Shown: positions 1-10,252, counted from the first letter of the stretch. The stretch is 64,000 nucleotides of DNA from Microbacterium sp. (GCA_002703245.1 NZTV01000075.1:38695-102694), one strand, 5' to 3'. Numbers and translations are program-made. The notes: generated by a model not told the origin, from the letters alone.

Positions 1-220
1 GTCGGCCTGCAGGCCGAGGACCATCGCAGAGCAATGGTGGCGTGCGTCCCACCACCGGCGGCGCGCCGCGGCGATCACCGCCTCCGCGTCGGCGAGCGAC
101 CCCACCGGCTCCACCCGGGCGATGAACCGCGACTTCCGCTCGACGAGCTCGACCTCCCCGGCGGCGGAGATCGTGTCGGGGTAGGTGCGTGCGGTCTCGT
201 CATCTGTTCGAGCGAGCATG
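1..220 (-). CDS. YigZ/IMPACT family protein, N-terminal part (gene runs off the window)
   Basis: Reading backwards from an ATG at 220 gives 73 residues before the window edge. They contain the IMPACT (UPF0029) N-terminal signature: an ERKSRFIA stretch near residue 27 and a WDARHHCSAM stretch near residue 60. The family is conserved and has an RNase PH-like fold, but its bacterial role is poorly defined. A strong AAGGAGG Shine-Dalgarno sits just upstream of the ATG, inside the 37-nt gap after ppsA. The gene is therefore probably the third member of a ppsR-ppsA-yigZ transcription unit. The C-terminal half lies outside the window. Confidence 0.8.
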
Positions 221-257
221 ACCAACCTCCTTTTGCGGCGCCTCTCCCCGTCGCGGC

Positions 258-2642
258 CTACGCTGCGGGGGATGTGCCTCGCGACAGCGCGAGCCACGTG
301 TCGACGACCGTGTCCGGGTTCAGCGAGACCGACTCTATGCCCTGGTCGACCAGCCACGCGGCGAAGTCGGGGTGATCCGACGGCCCCTGCCCGCAGATGC
401 CGACGTACTTGCCGTGGCGTCGGCACGCCTCGATCGCGAGGCTGAGCATCCGCAGCACCGCAGGGTCGCGTTCGTCGAACGTGTCGGCGACGAGGGACGA
501 GTCGCGGTCCAGTCCGAGTGTCAGCTGCGTCATGTCGTTGGACCCGATCGAAAACCCGTCGAAGTGCGCGAGGAACTCGTCTGCGAGGACGGCGTTGCTC
601 GGAAGCTCGCACATCATGATGACCTCGAGTCCGTTCTCGCCACGCACGAGTCCGTTCTCGCCGAGAAGCTCGATGACGCCTTCGGCCTCGGCGACGGTGC
701 GCACGAACGGCACCATGAGCTTGACGTTGTCGAAACCCATCTCGTCGCGCACGAACCGCAACGCCTCGCACTCCATGTCGAAGCAGGCGCGGAAGTCGGC
801 CGAGAGGTACCGGGAGGCTCCGCGGTACCCGATCATCGGATTCTCCTCGTCCGGCTCGAACAGGTCGCCCGCGAAGAGGTTGGCGTACTCGTTCGACTTG
901 AAGTCGCTGAGGCGGACGATCACCGGTTCGGGGGCGAAGGCCGCCGCGATGGTCGAGACCCCTTCGGCGACGCGGCGGACGAAGAAGTCCCGCGGTGTCG
1001 CGGCGGTGACGGTGCGTCGCGCGACCTCGGCGGCGATGTCTTCGGGAAGGACATCAGGCTCGAGGAGGGCGCGCGGGTGGATTCCCACCTGGCGGTTGAT
1101 GATGAATTCGAGCCGGGCCAGCCCGACGCCGGCGTTGGGCAGACGCGAGAAAGAGAACGCCTGATCGGGCGTGCCGACGTTCATCATGATCTTCACCGGT
1201 GCCGTCGGCATGGTCGCCAGTTCGGTGACCTCTTCGTCGAACCGGAGGAGGCCGTCGAAGACCTCTCCGGTGTCGCCTTCGGCGCAGGAGACGGTCACAT
1301 CGCGGCCGTCGCCCAGGATCTGCGTCGCATCACCCGTGCCCACGATCGCGGGGATGCCGAGCTCGCGCGCGATGATCGCGGCGTGGCAGGTGCGACCGCC
1401 GCGGTTGGTGACGATCGCAGCGGCCCGTTTCATGATCGGCTCCCAATCGGGATCGGTCATGTCGGCGACGAGGACCTCGCCCTGCGCGAACTGCGCCATC
1501 TGCGATACGTCGTCGAGCACGCGCACCGGCCCCGCGCCGATGCGCTGGCCGATCGCGCGCCCGCGGACGATCACCTCGCTCCGCTCGTGCAGGACGTATC
1601 GGCGGGTGGTGCCACCTTCGACCCGCGAGGCGACGGTCTCGGGTCGCGCCTGCAGCACGTACAGCAGGCCGTCGACGCCGTCGCGACCCCACTCGATGTC
1701 CATGGGGCGGCGGTAGTGTTCCTCGATGGTCATGGCGATGCGGCCGAGTTCTTCGACGTCGGCGTCGGTGAGGGACAGTCGGATGCGGTCGTGCTCGTCC
1801 ACGTCGAAGAAGTCGGTGCTGGCGCCGGCCTGTTTCGCGTCGGTGTAGCGCATCGCGATCGCCTTCTCGCCGACCGACCGCTTGAGGATCGCCGGCCGCC
1901 CCGCGCGCAGTGCCGACTTGGACACGTAGAACTCGTCCGGGTTGACGGCGCCTTGCACGACCGCTTCGCCGAGACCGTAGGAGCTCGTGATGAACACGGC
2001 GCCGTCGAACCCGGACTCGGTGTCGAGGGTGAACATGACGCCGGCGGCGCCGACGTCGGATCGGACCATGCGCTGGATGCCGGCGGAGAGTGCGACGTCG
2101 ACGTCGTCGAACCCGTGGTGCACGCGGTACGCGATGGCGCGGTCGTTGTAGAGCGAGGCGAAGACGGCGCGGATCGCCTGCAGGATGTTCTCGATCCCGC
2201 CCACGTTCAAGAAGGTCTCCTGTTGTCCGGCGAAGGACGCCTCCGGAAGGTCCTCCGCGGTGGCACTCGAACGGACTGCCCATGTCACCGCCTCCGGGTC
2301 GGCATCGCGGGAGACGAGGGTGTCATAGGCCCGGCGGACATCGTGCTCCAGGTCCTCGGGGAACGGTTGCGCTTCGATCCAGCTGCGCACAGCCGCGCCG
2401 ACGCGGGCCAGTACCACCACATCGTCGGTGTCGAGGTCGTCGACGGCGTCGCGGATGCGGTGCTCGAGCCCGTCGTGCCGGAGGAAGGACCGGTACGCGT
2501 CGGCAGTGGTGGCGAAGCCCCCGGGGACACGGACCCCGAGCTGTGACAGGTGGGAGATCATCTCACCGAGGGAAGCGTTCTTCCCCCCGACGACGGGGAC
2601 GTCGTCCATTCCGAGGTCCTCGAACCAGGCGATGTTGGTCAT
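258..2642 (-). CDS. ppsA: Phosphoenolpyruvate synthase
   Basis: Pyruvate, water dikinase: converts pyruvate plus ATP to PEP, AMP and phosphate for gluconeogenesis, in the cytoplasm. The 794 residues match the family length. The N-terminal ATP-binding domain opens with [10 protein letters not shown]. The swivelling phosphohistidine domain carries GGRTCHAAI, with the catalytic His at about residue 420. The C-terminal PEP-binding barrel has MVPFVRT and ends with the CGQGPSDHP cysteine motif. The Thr two residues before the His is the site modified by the partner kinase/pyrophosphorylase in known systems. The start is supported by GAAGGAG upstream. The regulator gene lies 18 nt upstream, so the two form an operon. 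Confidence 0.97.
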   Translation of the reverse strand: MTNIAWFEDLGMDDVPVVGGKNASLGEMISHLSQLGVRVPGGFATTADAYRSFLRHDGLEHRIRDAVDDLDTDDVVVLARVGAAVRSWIEAQPFPEDLEHDVRRAYDTLVSRDADPEAVTWAVRSSATAEDLPEASFAGQQETFLNVGGIENILQAIRAVFASLYNDRAIAYRVHHGFDDVDVALSAGIQRMVRSDVGAAGVMFTLDTESGFDGAVFITSSYGLGEAVVQGAVNPDEFYVSKSALRAGRPAILKRSVGEKAIAMRYTDAKQAGASTDFFDVDEHDRIRLSLTDADVEELGRIAMTIEEHYRRPMDIEWGRDGVDGLLYVLQARPETVASRVEGGTTRRYVLHERSEVIVRGRAIGQRIGAGPVRVLDDVSQMAQFAQGEVLVADMTDPDWEPIMKRAAAIVTNRGGRTCHAAIIARELGIPAIVGTGDATQILGDGRDVTVSCAEGDTGEVFDGLLRFDEEVTELATMPTAPVKIMMNVGTPDQAFSFSRLPNAGVGLARLEFIINRQVGIHPRALLEPDVLPEDIAAEVARRTVTAATPRDFFVRRVAEGVSTIAAAFAPEPVIVRLSDFKSNEYANLFAGDLFEPDEENPMIGYRGASRYLSADFRACFDMECEALRFVRDEMGFDNVKLMVPFVRTVAEAEGVIELLGENGLVRGENGLEVIMMCELPSNAVLADEFLAHFDGFSIGSNDMTQLTLGLDRDSSLVADTFDERDPAVLRMLSLAIEACRRHGKYVGICGQGPSDHPDFAAWLVDQGIESVSLNPDTVVDTWLALSRGTSPAA

Positions 2643-2660
2643 TCTTGCTCCTTCGAAGGG

Positions 2661-3485
2661 TCACCCGGGCAGTTTCATGGACTGCATGATGACGGCGGAC
2701 ATCTCCTCGACGCTCTTGACCGCGGAGTTGGTGAAAGGGACCCGGGCGCGTCGGTACAGGTCTTCGGCGCGTCGCAGTTCCGAGGTGCATTGCGCCAGGC
2801 TCGCGTACCGCGATTCGGGTCGCCGTTCGTGTCGGACCTGGCTGAGGCGGCGGGCCGTGGTGGTCAGCCCGAAGCAACGGGACCGGTGGGGGGCGACCAT
2901 CGGTGGAAGGTCTTCGGTGGGGAAGTCGTCGTCGGTGAGGGGGTAGTTCGCGACGAGGATCCCGTGGTGGAGGGCCAGGTACATGGTCGTCGGCGTCTTG
3001 CCGCACCGCGACGGCGCGACCAGGATGACCTGGGCGATGTCGAGCGCTCGAGCGCTCTGTCCGTCGTCGTGCTCGATGGCGTACTCGACGGCGCGCATGC
3101 GCGCGAAGTAGCGGTCGGTGTCGCCGAGCCCGTGGTATTGCCCCAGTTGCTCCGACGCCGTCGCCCCGAGCGCCTGCTCGACCTCGGTCAGGTGGCCCCC
3201 GAGCAGATCGATGACGTGGCCGGGGGAGGCCATCAGCACGGCGGCCACATCCGGGCGTTTCACGGTGGTGAACACGAGGGGGGCCGGTCCGGTCGTCGCC
3301 GCGCGGGTGATGTCTTCGGCGACCGCGCGTGCGCCGGCGGCCGTGTCGACGAAGGGGACGGTCTGGCGGACGAACCGGTGGCCGGGGAAGTTCGCGAGGA
3401 GGGCGCTGCCCAGCGTCTCGGCGGTGATCCCCGTGCTGTCGGACACGAAGAACGCCGAGCGCAGCTGTGTGGATGCGTGTTCCAT
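2661..3485 (-). CDS. ppsR: PEP synthase regulatory protein (kinase/pyrophosphorylase)
   Basis: Bifunctional serine/threonine kinase and phosphorylase (PSRP/DUF299 family). It inactivates PEP synthase by ADP-dependent phosphorylation of the active-site Thr and reactivates it by Pi-dependent dephosphorylation. The chosen ATG gives 274 residues, the usual family size; the frame stays open 89 codons further upstream, but that part is arginine/proline-rich and unlike the family. Visible motifs are VSDSTGITAE near residue 14 and the P-loop APSRCGKT at about 157-164. It is immediately upstream of ppsA, its expected target. A weak AGAGGA precedes the start, and an AT-rich stretch with a possible CATAAT -10 box lies about 48 nt upstream. 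Confidence 0.93.
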   Translation of the reverse strand: MEHASTQLRSAFFVSDSTGITAETLGSALLANFPGHRFVRQTVPFVDTAAGARAVAEDITRAATTGPAPLVFTTVKRPDVAAVLMASPGHVIDLLGGHLTEVEQALGATASEQLGQYHGLGDTDRYFARMRAVEYAIEHDDGQSARALDIAQVILVAPSRCGKTPTTMYLALHHGILVANYPLTDDDFPTEDLPPMVAPHRSRCFGLTTTARRLSQVRHERRPESRYASLAQCTSELRRAEDLYRRARVPFTNSAVKSVEEMSAVIMQSMKLPG

Positions 3486-3698
3486 CGATCCTCTGTCGTC
3501 GTGAGGACCACCATATGGCGAGAACAGCCGGAAATTATGGTTCCGACGACCAGAAAGAATAAGGAAATTTGACGGAGGAATATGAGGGGGCGCGACGGGG
3601 CCGCGATGTGGCGGATCGTGCGCCCGGGGCGCGGGCATACGATGAACACGCCCGTCGTGCGCGCGGGCACCGAATCGCGACCGGGAGGTACCGCCCCG
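3486..3698. promoter_or_regulatory. Divergent intergenic region between ppsR and the Gfo/Idh gene
   Basis: This 213-nt gap holds one of the few AT-rich patches in the window, 3530-3575. On the minus strand CATAAT (3539-3534), with TTATTC 17 nt upstream, could be the ppsR promoter. On the plus strand GGAGG at 3574 sits 3 nt before an ATG at 3582 that is in frame with the oxidoreductase. Either the oxidoreductase has a long N-terminal extension or a leader is translated. Promoter assignment is by eye only. Confidence 0.35.
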
Positions 3699-4691
3699 AT
3701 GAGACTCGCCGTGCTCGGCTCCGGGATGATCGTGCGCGACTTCCTCCCGCACGCCTCAGACGTCGACGGACTCGAGCTGGTCGCGATCTGCGGGAGACCT
3801 GGTTCGGCGCAGCGGCTGGAGCAGATCCGGAGCGAGTTCGGAATCGACCGCGTCCACACCGACCTCGACGCGTGCCTCGCCGACCCCGACATCGACACCG
3901 TCTGGATCGCCGTCCCGAATTCCCTGCACGCCGCCTACGCCCGCCGCGCGCTCGAGGCGGGCAAGCACGTCGTGTGCGAGAAGCCCTTCGTGCTCGACGA
4001 GCAGGAGCTGCGCGACCTGCGCGCGATGGCCGAGGACCGGGACCTGATCCTCGTCGAGGCCATCAGCACGATCCATCTCGCGAACTACCGATGGATCCAG
4101 GAGAACCTTCACCGCGTGGGGGAGATCCGTGTGGTCCAGAGCGACTACTCGCAGTTCTCGTCGCGGTTCGACAGATTCCGTTCCGGTGAGGTCATTCCCG
4201 CGTTCGACCCCGCGCAGGGCGGGGGTGCGCTGCTGGACATCGGCATCTACACGATCCACTTCGTCGTCGGGCTCCTCGGTCGCCCGCGCAGCGTGCGGTA
4301 CACCCCGAACATCGAGCGGGGCGTGGACACCTCCGGTGTGCTCGTCCTGGACTACGGCGACCGCACCGCCGTATGCGTGTGCGCGAAGGACTCCGACGGG
4401 CCCATCCGCTCGAAGATCCAGGGCGTCGACGGCTGGATCGCCGTGGACGGCCCGGCCAACGCCGTCCCGCAGGTCTCCTCCCGGCGTCGGGGGGAGCAGA
4501 TCCAGACCCGCGACCTCTCGGTGCACCCGCACCGCATGGTGGAGGAGTTCCGCACGTTCGTCGACATGGTGGCCCGACACGACACCGCCGCGCGCGACCG
4601 GTTACTCGACCACAGCCAGGCGGTCCTCGCCGTGGCCACCGCCGCGCGGCGCTCGGCAGGTCTCATCCCGACAGAACAGGATCCCTCGTGA
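3699..4691 (+). CDS. Gfo/Idh/MocA family oxidoreductase
   Basis: NAD(P)-dependent oxidoreductase of unknown sugar or polyol substrate; about 330 residues. The Rossmann motif VLGSGMIVRDF lies at the very N-terminus, followed by the family signature VCEKPFVLDE near residue 97. The C-terminal part is the alpha/beta dimerisation and substrate domain. I chose ATG 3699 because it puts the Rossmann strand at residue 2 and has GGGAGG upstream. In-frame ATGs at 3582 and 3642 would add up to 39 residues with no family resemblance. It overlaps the next gene (GTGA), so the two are translationally coupled. Pairing with a lactonase suggests oxidation of an aldose to a lactone that is then hydrolysed, but this is inference. 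Confidence 0.88.
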   Translation: MRLAVLGSGMIVRDFLPHASDVDGLELVAICGRPGSAQRLEQIRSEFGIDRVHTDLDACLADPDIDTVWIAVPNSLHAAYARRALEAGKHVVCEKPFVLDEQELRDLRAMAEDRDLILVEAISTIHLANYRWIQENLHRVGEIRVVQSDYSQFSSRFDRFRSGEVIPAFDPAQGGGALLDIGIYTIHFVVGLLGRPRSVRYTPNIERGVDTSGVLVLDYGDRTAVCVCAKDSDGPIRSKIQGVDGWIAVDGPANAVPQVSSRRRGEQIQTRDLSVHPHRMVEEFRTFVDMVARHDTAARDRLLDHSQAVLAVATAARRSAGLIPTEQDPS

Positions 4692-5734
4692 GCGAATCCC
4701 TCGTGCTCGTCGCCAATGCCCGCGACGGGTCGCTGTCGTTGTTCGGCTTCGACGGGACCGCACTGGAGCGGATCTCGGTCACCGGGGGTCTCACGGGATG
4801 CTCGACATTCGCCGTCGATCCGGCCCGCGATCTGGTGTACGCGGCGGTCAAGGGAGAACCGGCCGGACTGGTCACGCTCTCGCTGGACCGCGACACCGGT
4901 CACCTCGAGGAGGTGTCGCGTCGCGACCTGCCTCGAGGGGGCATGACCTACCTGGCGCTCGCGCGCGACGGCGAGGTGTTGCTCGGCGCCTCCTACGGGG
5001 GTGGATACGGATTCCTCAGCACGGTCGTCGACGGCGTGGTGGGTGATCCGATCTCGGAGATCGAATACGCGAATCTGCATGCCGTGCTGCCCGACCCCTC
5101 CGGCCGCTTCGCCTACTTCGTCGCGCTGGGGGACGACCTCGTCGCCCAGTACGCGATCACCGACGACCCGTCACTCGCGCCGCTCGAGCCGGCCGCCGTC
5201 GCGTTCCCGGCGGGGACCGGCCCCCGCCATCTGGTGGTGGGCGCGGAAGGCGACGCGGTCTACGTGCTGACGGAGTTCAGTGCGGATGTGGTGCGCCTGC
5301 GCCGCGATCGTCATGCCGGCACGCTCACCTACGACACGGCGGTCGCCGCGCACGATCCCGCCGCCGGCCTGCCGCGCGGGGTGTTCGGTGAGGATCCGCG
5401 GGTCGAACCGGCGCTGTGGGGCGCCGACCTGCACTGGGGGGCCGGCGAGCGCCTCCTGTGGGCGTCGGAGCGGTCCACGAGCACCCTCACGGCCGTTCCG
5501 GTGGCAGCCGACGGCTCCCTCGGGCCCGCAACGACAACGACGCCGACGGAGCCTCAACCGCGCGGGTTCGCGGTGAGCGCCGACGGTGCCCACCTCGTCG
5601 CCGCCGGTGAGCGGAGCACCACGGTGTCGCTGTACGCCGTCGACGGGGCGCGGCTCCACTTGCTCCAGCAGGTCGAGACCGGGGGCGGCGCGAACTGGGT
5701 CCGCTTCATCGGTCCGCACACACCCACAGCCTGA
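4688..5734 (+). CDS. Lactonase family beta-propeller protein
   Basis: Seven-bladed beta-propeller of the 6-phosphogluconolactonase-like family (PF10282 type), 348 residues. Repeated blades carry phrases such as GPRHLVV near residue 178 and PRGFAVSADGAHLVAA near 290, typical of this fold. Members hydrolyse sugar lactones or act as muconate cyclo-isomerases; the substrate cannot be told from sequence. The GTG start at 4688 overlaps the stop of the Gfo/Idh gene and has AGGA upstream. The neighbouring dehydrogenase supports a lactone-hydrolysing role. The 3' end faces the next gene tail to tail across 17 nt. Confidence 0.85.
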   Translation: MSESLVLVANARDGSLSLFGFDGTALERISVTGGLTGCSTFAVDPARDLVYAAVKGEPAGLVTLSLDRDTGHLEEVSRRDLPRGGMTYLALARDGEVLLGASYGGGYGFLSTVVDGVVGDPISEIEYANLHAVLPDPSGRFAYFVALGDDLVAQYAITDDPSLAPLEPAAVAFPAGTGPRHLVVGAEGDAVYVLTEFSADVVRLRRDRHAGTLTYDTAVAAHDPAAGLPRGVFGEDPRVEPALWGADLHWGAGERLLWASERSTSTLTAVPVAADGSLGPATTTTPTEPQPRGFAVSADGAHLVAAGERSTTVSLYAVDGARLHLLQQVETGGGANWVRFIGPHTPTA

Positions 5735-5751
5735 CCCGCCGGGCGAGCGGA

Positions 5752-7926
5752 TCACATCAGCTTGGTCGACTTGAGCGCCCGGTCCATGCTCTCGTTCACG
5801 TTCACCAGCGGCTTGCGCAGCACCAGACCCAGCAGGAGCATCGGCAACAGGAAGGCCAGCAGCCACCCGAGCGACACCCAGAAGTCGGCGTGGTAGATGC
5901 CCGCCATCGCCGAGCGGAACGCGTCCATGGCGTGCGTGGCCGGAAGGAAGGGACTGATGTTCTGGAACCACTCCGGCAACAGCACCAGCGGATAGGCACC
6001 GCCGGCCCCCGCGACCTGGATCACGAGGATGAAGACGGCGAGGGCCTTTCCGGCATCGCTGAAGGAGACCACGAGGGTGTAGACGATGAAGGTGAATACC
6101 AGCGACGTCGCCCAGCCCGTCAGCATGAACAGGAACGGGTGGACCGGATCGATCCCGACGAGCAGGATGTTCCCGAGGAAGACCAGCGTGCTCTGGGCGA
6201 GTCCGACCAACGCGAACAGCGCGTAGCGGCCGAGGAACCGCTGGTTGAGGGAGAGCTCCGGGCCGCCCTCGAACGGACGTGACGGCGGGTCGACGCGGAG
6301 CGTGACCGCCAGCAGGAGAGCTCCGACCCAGAGCGAGAGAACCGTGTACAGCGGCGCCATACCCGCGCCGAAGCTGACCACCGGGTACACCTCGATGCGG
6401 TCGAGGCCGATCGGCTGCGCGATGGCGGCGGCGAGCACCGACGGGTTCGAGCCGATGATCGCGCTGAGCTGGCTGAAGTCGCCGGTGTCGATGGCGTTGG
6501 AGAGGGTGTCGACCACGAGGTCGACCTCGTCGGCGGCGGAGGCCAGCAGGTCGGCCAGATTGCGGTTGTCCTCGGCCGCGTTCTGCAAGATCGTGACCAC
6601 GTCGCCGACCGAACCGGTGACACCTGCGATCTCCGCCCCCACGTCGCTCATCGCCGTCGCGACGGAACTGAGCGTCGTGGCGAGCTGGTCCAGCGTCGGG
6701 CGCAGCTCGTTCGCGTACACCGTGTTGGCGTTCTCGAACGCGGTCATCGCATCCGAGATGCGCTCCTCGATGTCCTGGCGGTACCGCTGGACGTCGTCGT
6801 TCCCGGTCGTGATCCCCGACGCCGTCTCCTGGAGGCGGGTGTCCAGGGCCCGCTCCTGGGCGATCGCGTCGTCGAGGAGGGCGACCATGGCATCGAACGC
6901 CGGCAACTCGTCTTCGGGGATGTTGGGGCGGACGTCGTCGACGAGTCGCTGTCGGAGCGCCTCGTGATCGGCGATGAGGCCGTCGAGGTCGTTGACCATC
7001 GAGTCGATCAGGTCGACGCTCGCGGCGGCGTCGCTGTCGATGCCGGAGAAGATCCGGTCGATGTTGGCCTCGAAACGGTCGAGCTGCGCCTCGCTCGCCT
7101 CGAAGGCCGCGGTCAGGGCCTGCGAGGCGCGGGTGACGGCGCTCTCGGCCTGCTGGGCGGCCGTCGCGCCCTCCTGAACGGTCCCGGTCGCCGCGTCGAA
7201 CTGCGAGTCGACCGCGTCCAGAAGGCTTCCCGCCCCCTCGGCGAGCGGCACGCTGCCCTCGAGGAGCGCGGTGAACATGTCGGCGGTGCCGGCTGCGGCA
7301 CGCAGTTGGACGCCGACGTCGCTGATGTGTGCCTCGACCCGCGTGAGCGCCGCGTCGGTGCCGGAGTCGCTGAGTGAGGTGATGAGCCCGGAGACGAGGC
7401 TGAGGGCGATGTCGCTGAGCTCCTCGGTGAACTCCGAGTTGATCTTCGCGGTGAGGTCGTCGGCGCCCTCGCTCGTGATCACCGGCGCGAGGGGGTTGGA
7501 CTTGTCGTTGGTGTAGTAGTCCACGTGGGTCCGCTCGGACCCGTCGGTGTAGAAGGTCAGCATCTTCTCGCTGAAGTCCTTCGGCAGCACCATGGCCGCG
7601 TAGTACTCACCGGATTCGGTGCCGGCGATCGCCTCGTCCTTCGAGGTGATGACCCAGTCGAGCTGGTCGTTGGCGCGGAGGGCGGATTCGACCATGCTGC
7701 CGACGTTGATGTGGAGCGGGATCAGGGCGCCGGTGTACCCCTCGTCGACGCTGGCGACGGCGACCTTGAGGTTCTTGGTGTTGTCGAACGGTTCCCAGCT
7801 GCCGACGACGTTGAACCACGTGAAGGCGGAGGGGATCACGACCAGTCCGCACAGGACGATGACCGACATGACGCGGCTCGTCGCGCGGCGGAGGTCGCTG
7901 CGGAACAGTTCCCAGATACCGCTCAT
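5752..7926 (-). CDS. YhgE/Pip domain membrane protein (copy 2 of a tandem pair)
   Basis: Integral membrane protein of 724 residues in the YhgE/Pip family, related to ABC-2 type permeases; Lactococcus Pip is a phage receptor. One membrane segment lies near residues 19-41, followed by the family extracellular block (SWEPFDNTKNLKVAV, then DEAIAGTESGEYYAAMV). A long alanine- and glutamate-rich helical region covers about 200-450, and five or six membrane segments lie between about 520 and 710. Related actinobacterial pairs include type VII secretion or surface-protein helpers, but no ESX gene is near. Its ATG overlaps the stop of the upstream paralogue by 4 nt, indicating coupled expression. Confidence 0.9.
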   Translation of the reverse strand: MSGIWELFRSDLRRATSRVMSVIVLCGLVVIPSAFTWFNVVGSWEPFDNTKNLKVAVASVDEGYTGALIPLHINVGSMVESALRANDQLDWVITSKDEAIAGTESGEYYAAMVLPKDFSEKMLTFYTDGSERTHVDYYTNDKSNPLAPVITSEGADDLTAKINSEFTEELSDIALSLVSGLITSLSDSGTDAALTRVEAHISDVGVQLRAAAGTADMFTALLEGSVPLAEGAGSLLDAVDSQFDAATGTVQEGATAAQQAESAVTRASQALTAAFEASEAQLDRFEANIDRIFSGIDSDAAASVDLIDSMVNDLDGLIADHEALRQRLVDDVRPNIPEDELPAFDAMVALLDDAIAQERALDTRLQETASGITTGNDDVQRYRQDIEERISDAMTAFENANTVYANELRPTLDQLATTLSSVATAMSDVGAEIAGVTGSVGDVVTILQNAAEDNRNLADLLASAADEVDLVVDTLSNAIDTGDFSQLSAIIGSNPSVLAAAIAQPIGLDRIEVYPVVSFGAGMAPLYTVLSLWVGALLLAVTLRVDPPSRPFEGGPELSLNQRFLGRYALFALVGLAQSTLVFLGNILLVGIDPVHPFLFMLTGWATSLVFTFIVYTLVVSFSDAGKALAVFILVIQVAGAGGAYPLVLLPEWFQNISPFLPATHAMDAFRSAMAGIYHADFWVSLGWLLAFLLPMLLLGLVLRKPLVNVNESMDRALKSTKLM

Positions 7927-10106
7927 CGGCTGGCCTCCAGTTCGGTCAGTTCACGACGCAGCTGGGCGTCGGACATCTCCCCCACCTCTGTCGAGAGTCG
8001 AAGGCTGTAGCGGATGTATTCGAGCGAGATCAGGGCGACGAAGACGATGATGAGCCACAGGACCCAGAGCCCGACGTAGGTGAGCTTGACGGCGGGGAAG
8101 GCGACGCCGAGCCCGCCGATGACGAGGCTGCCGGCGACGCCGACGATCACGATGGCCGTGCGCACCTTCCGGTAGGAGCGCGCGAACGGGAGGAGCCGTT
8201 TGCTCAGGCGCGCGTTGTAGGCGGCCCGATCCGCCATGGCCAGCAGCACGTGACGGAGACGGTACCCCCGCCCGGCCGGCACCTCGCTCTCGTTGGTGAA
8301 CAGCTCGGTCTCGGCGACTTCCTGCGTGAACAGGCGCGTGAGGTTCGACACGTGCCGACGCAGGACGAGTCCGAGGAAGAACGCCGCAGCGACGAACAGC
8401 AGAAGCGTTCCCATGTAGCGGAAGTAGGCGAACCCGGCGAACCCGCTCACCACCTCCCGCATGGCGTCGATGCCGTAGGTGAAGGGGAAGAAGGGATAGA
8501 GGGACTGGAAGAACTCCGGCATCAGCTGGATCGGATAGATCCCGGAGGCGCCGGGGATCTGCATGATCACGAGGATGACGACCAGTCCCTTGCCGACATA
8601 CCCGAAGGTGACCGAGAGCGCGTAGATGATGCTCAGGTAGCTCAGCCCGATGAGGATCGGGGTGATCACGAAGGCGGCGACGTTGACATGTTGTACGCCG
8701 ATGATCAGGTTGCCGATGCTGAGGGTGATCGCCTGCGCGGTGGCGATCGCGGCGAACAGGAGCCAGCGGCCCAGATATCCCTGGCGTTCGGTCAGATCGG
8801 GGATCTCGTCGTCGTCGACGCCGAGTTTGAGGATCACGACGAGGACGAACGCGCCGATCCACAGCGACAGGTTGATGAACAGCGACCCCATCTGCGAGCC
8901 GTACGAGTTCGTGGGGAAGAGGGTGACCTGGTCGACGACGACCGGCGTGGCCATGAACTCCCCGATCTGCTTCGGGTCCAGCTGGGTCAGCGACTCCAGC
9001 TGCTGCCAGAGCGCGGCACCGCCCAACGCCTGGAGGTCCGAGATCGCGACCCCCATGTCGGACTGCAGGTCGGCGAGGTCGCCATCGAGGTTCGCGAGCG
9101 CCGCGGCGGTCGCGTCGAGCTGGTCCGCGAGCCCGGTGACCAGGCCTTCCGCCTCGTCGAGGATGACGCGCTGCGCCTCCACGGCGGCGGCCAGGGAGTC
9201 GGTCGCGGCACTGACTTCGGCGACCCCGGCCAGGGCGGCGGCGGCCGCCTCGGCCACCTCGGCCGAGGCGATCACGTGGCCGGTGGTCGCCTCTCCGGCG
9301 ACGCGGACGAGGTCCGCCTGGGCGGTGTCGGCCAGGGCCCGGGCATCGGACAGCGTGCCCTGCACGTTCGCGAGCGCGCCGTCGATCGCCGACAGGGTGC
9401 CGACGTTGGATCGCAGGCCGGTGGCGGCGACGGAGAGATCCGCTTCCAGACTCTCCAGGTGTCCTCGGGTCTCGCCGATGACACCCTCGACCTCCTCGAG
9501 GTCGGCGATGATCTTCGATTCGGTTTCGATGAGCTCGGTTTCGATGTCCGAGCCACCGGTCTCGAGCGCGGTGGCGACCGCCTCGGCCACCTGCTCGGTG
9601 AACGCGTCGATCATCTGGGTCTGGACCGTCGTCGCGCCCGTGTCGGTGATCTCCGGCGCGATGCCGTTCTCTTTCTCGTTGACGTAGTACTTCAGCTTGG
9701 GCTGGGTGAAGTCGCCGGTCGTGAGGCTCAGCAGGTCTGCGGAGAACGTCTCCGGCACCACGAACGCGGCGTAGACCTCGCCGCCGTCGATCGAATCCAT
9801 CGCCTCCGACTCGGACAGGAACTGCCATCCGAGGTCGTGGTTGTCCTTGAGCTGCGCCACGAGCTGATCGCCGACGTTGACCTCGCCCGTGAGGGTGGTC
9901 GAGGCGCCTTCATCGAGGTTGACCACGGCGATGGGCAGGTTCGCGGTGTTGTCGAAGGGATCCCAGAACGCCGAGATGTTGAACCAGGCGTACAGCGACG
10001 GCGTGATCAGTGCACCGCCCACGATCACCATCGCGAGGGGGACCCGCACGAGTCGCTTCAGGTCACGTGTGAAAACACGCCAGATGTTGCGCATACCGTC
10101 GCCCAC
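7923..10106 (-). CDS. YhgE/Pip domain membrane protein (copy 1 of a tandem pair)
   Basis: Paralogue of the following gene with the same architecture in 727 residues: a membrane segment near residues 20-42, the FWDPFDNTANLPIAVVNLDEG block, a coiled helical region at about 190-360, then five or six membrane segments from about 400 to 570. Unlike its partner it adds a C-terminal tail with two further hydrophobic segments near 660-700. Start GTG 10106 is preceded by AAAGGG; an ATG four codons downstream is the alternative. The pair probably makes a heteromeric envelope complex (inference). Three CGGGTGAT repeats lie about 115-145 nt upstream of the start. Confidence 0.9.
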   Translation of the reverse strand: MGDGMRNIWRVFTRDLKRLVRVPLAMVIVGGALITPSLYAWFNISAFWDPFDNTANLPIAVVNLDEGASTTLTGEVNVGDQLVAQLKDNHDLGWQFLSESEAMDSIDGGEVYAAFVVPETFSADLLSLTTGDFTQPKLKYYVNEKENGIAPEITDTGATTVQTQMIDAFTEQVAEAVATALETGGSDIETELIETESKIIADLEEVEGVIGETRGHLESLEADLSVAATGLRSNVGTLSAIDGALANVQGTLSDARALADTAQADLVRVAGEATTGHVIASAEVAEAAAAALAGVAEVSAATDSLAAAVEAQRVILDEAEGLVTGLADQLDATAAALANLDGDLADLQSDMGVAISDLQALGGAALWQQLESLTQLDPKQIGEFMATPVVVDQVTLFPTNSYGSQMGSLFINLSLWIGAFVLVVILKLGVDDDEIPDLTERQGYLGRWLLFAAIATAQAITLSIGNLIIGVQHVNVAAFVITPILIGLSYLSIIYALSVTFGYVGKGLVVILVIMQIPGASGIYPIQLMPEFFQSLYPFFPFTYGIDAMREVVSGFAGFAYFRYMGTLLLFVAAAFFLGLVLRRHVSNLTRLFTQEVAETELFTNESEVPAGRGYRLRHVLLAMADRAAYNARLSKRLLPFARSYRKVRTAIVIVGVAGSLVIGGLGVAFPAVKLTYVGLWVLWLIIVFVALISLEYIRYSLRLSTEVGEMSDAQLRRELTELEASR

Positions 10107-10221
10107 GCGCCCTTTCGGTTCGATTCACGCCCGAACGCCACGCTTGCTTCGGCGGGGCGGGGCTCTGCCGCGACCACGGTAACCGTGCGCCGCGCCCGCG
10201 GCCCCGCCGACCCGGGCGGTC

Positions 10222-10252
10222 ATCACCCGGAAAATCACCCGGGCATCACCCG
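10222..10252 (-). repeat. Three direct CGGGTGAT repeats upstream of the YhgE/Pip pair
   Basis: The plus strand shows ATCACCCG at 10222-10229, 10234-10241 and 10245-10252, i.e. three same-orientation copies spaced 12 and 11 bp. Near-helical spacing fits a cooperative activator or repressor site for the YhgE operon reading away at 10106. It could also simply be downstream sequence of the MFS gene. No -35/-10 pair is obvious next to it. Confidence 0.35.

Noticed and set aside
372..2546. Long open frame (724 codons) on the plus strand opposite ppsA
   Set aside because: It is an antisense shadow of the PEP synthase gene, a common effect of high GC and codon bias; composition is Arg/Asp/His-rich and matches nothing.
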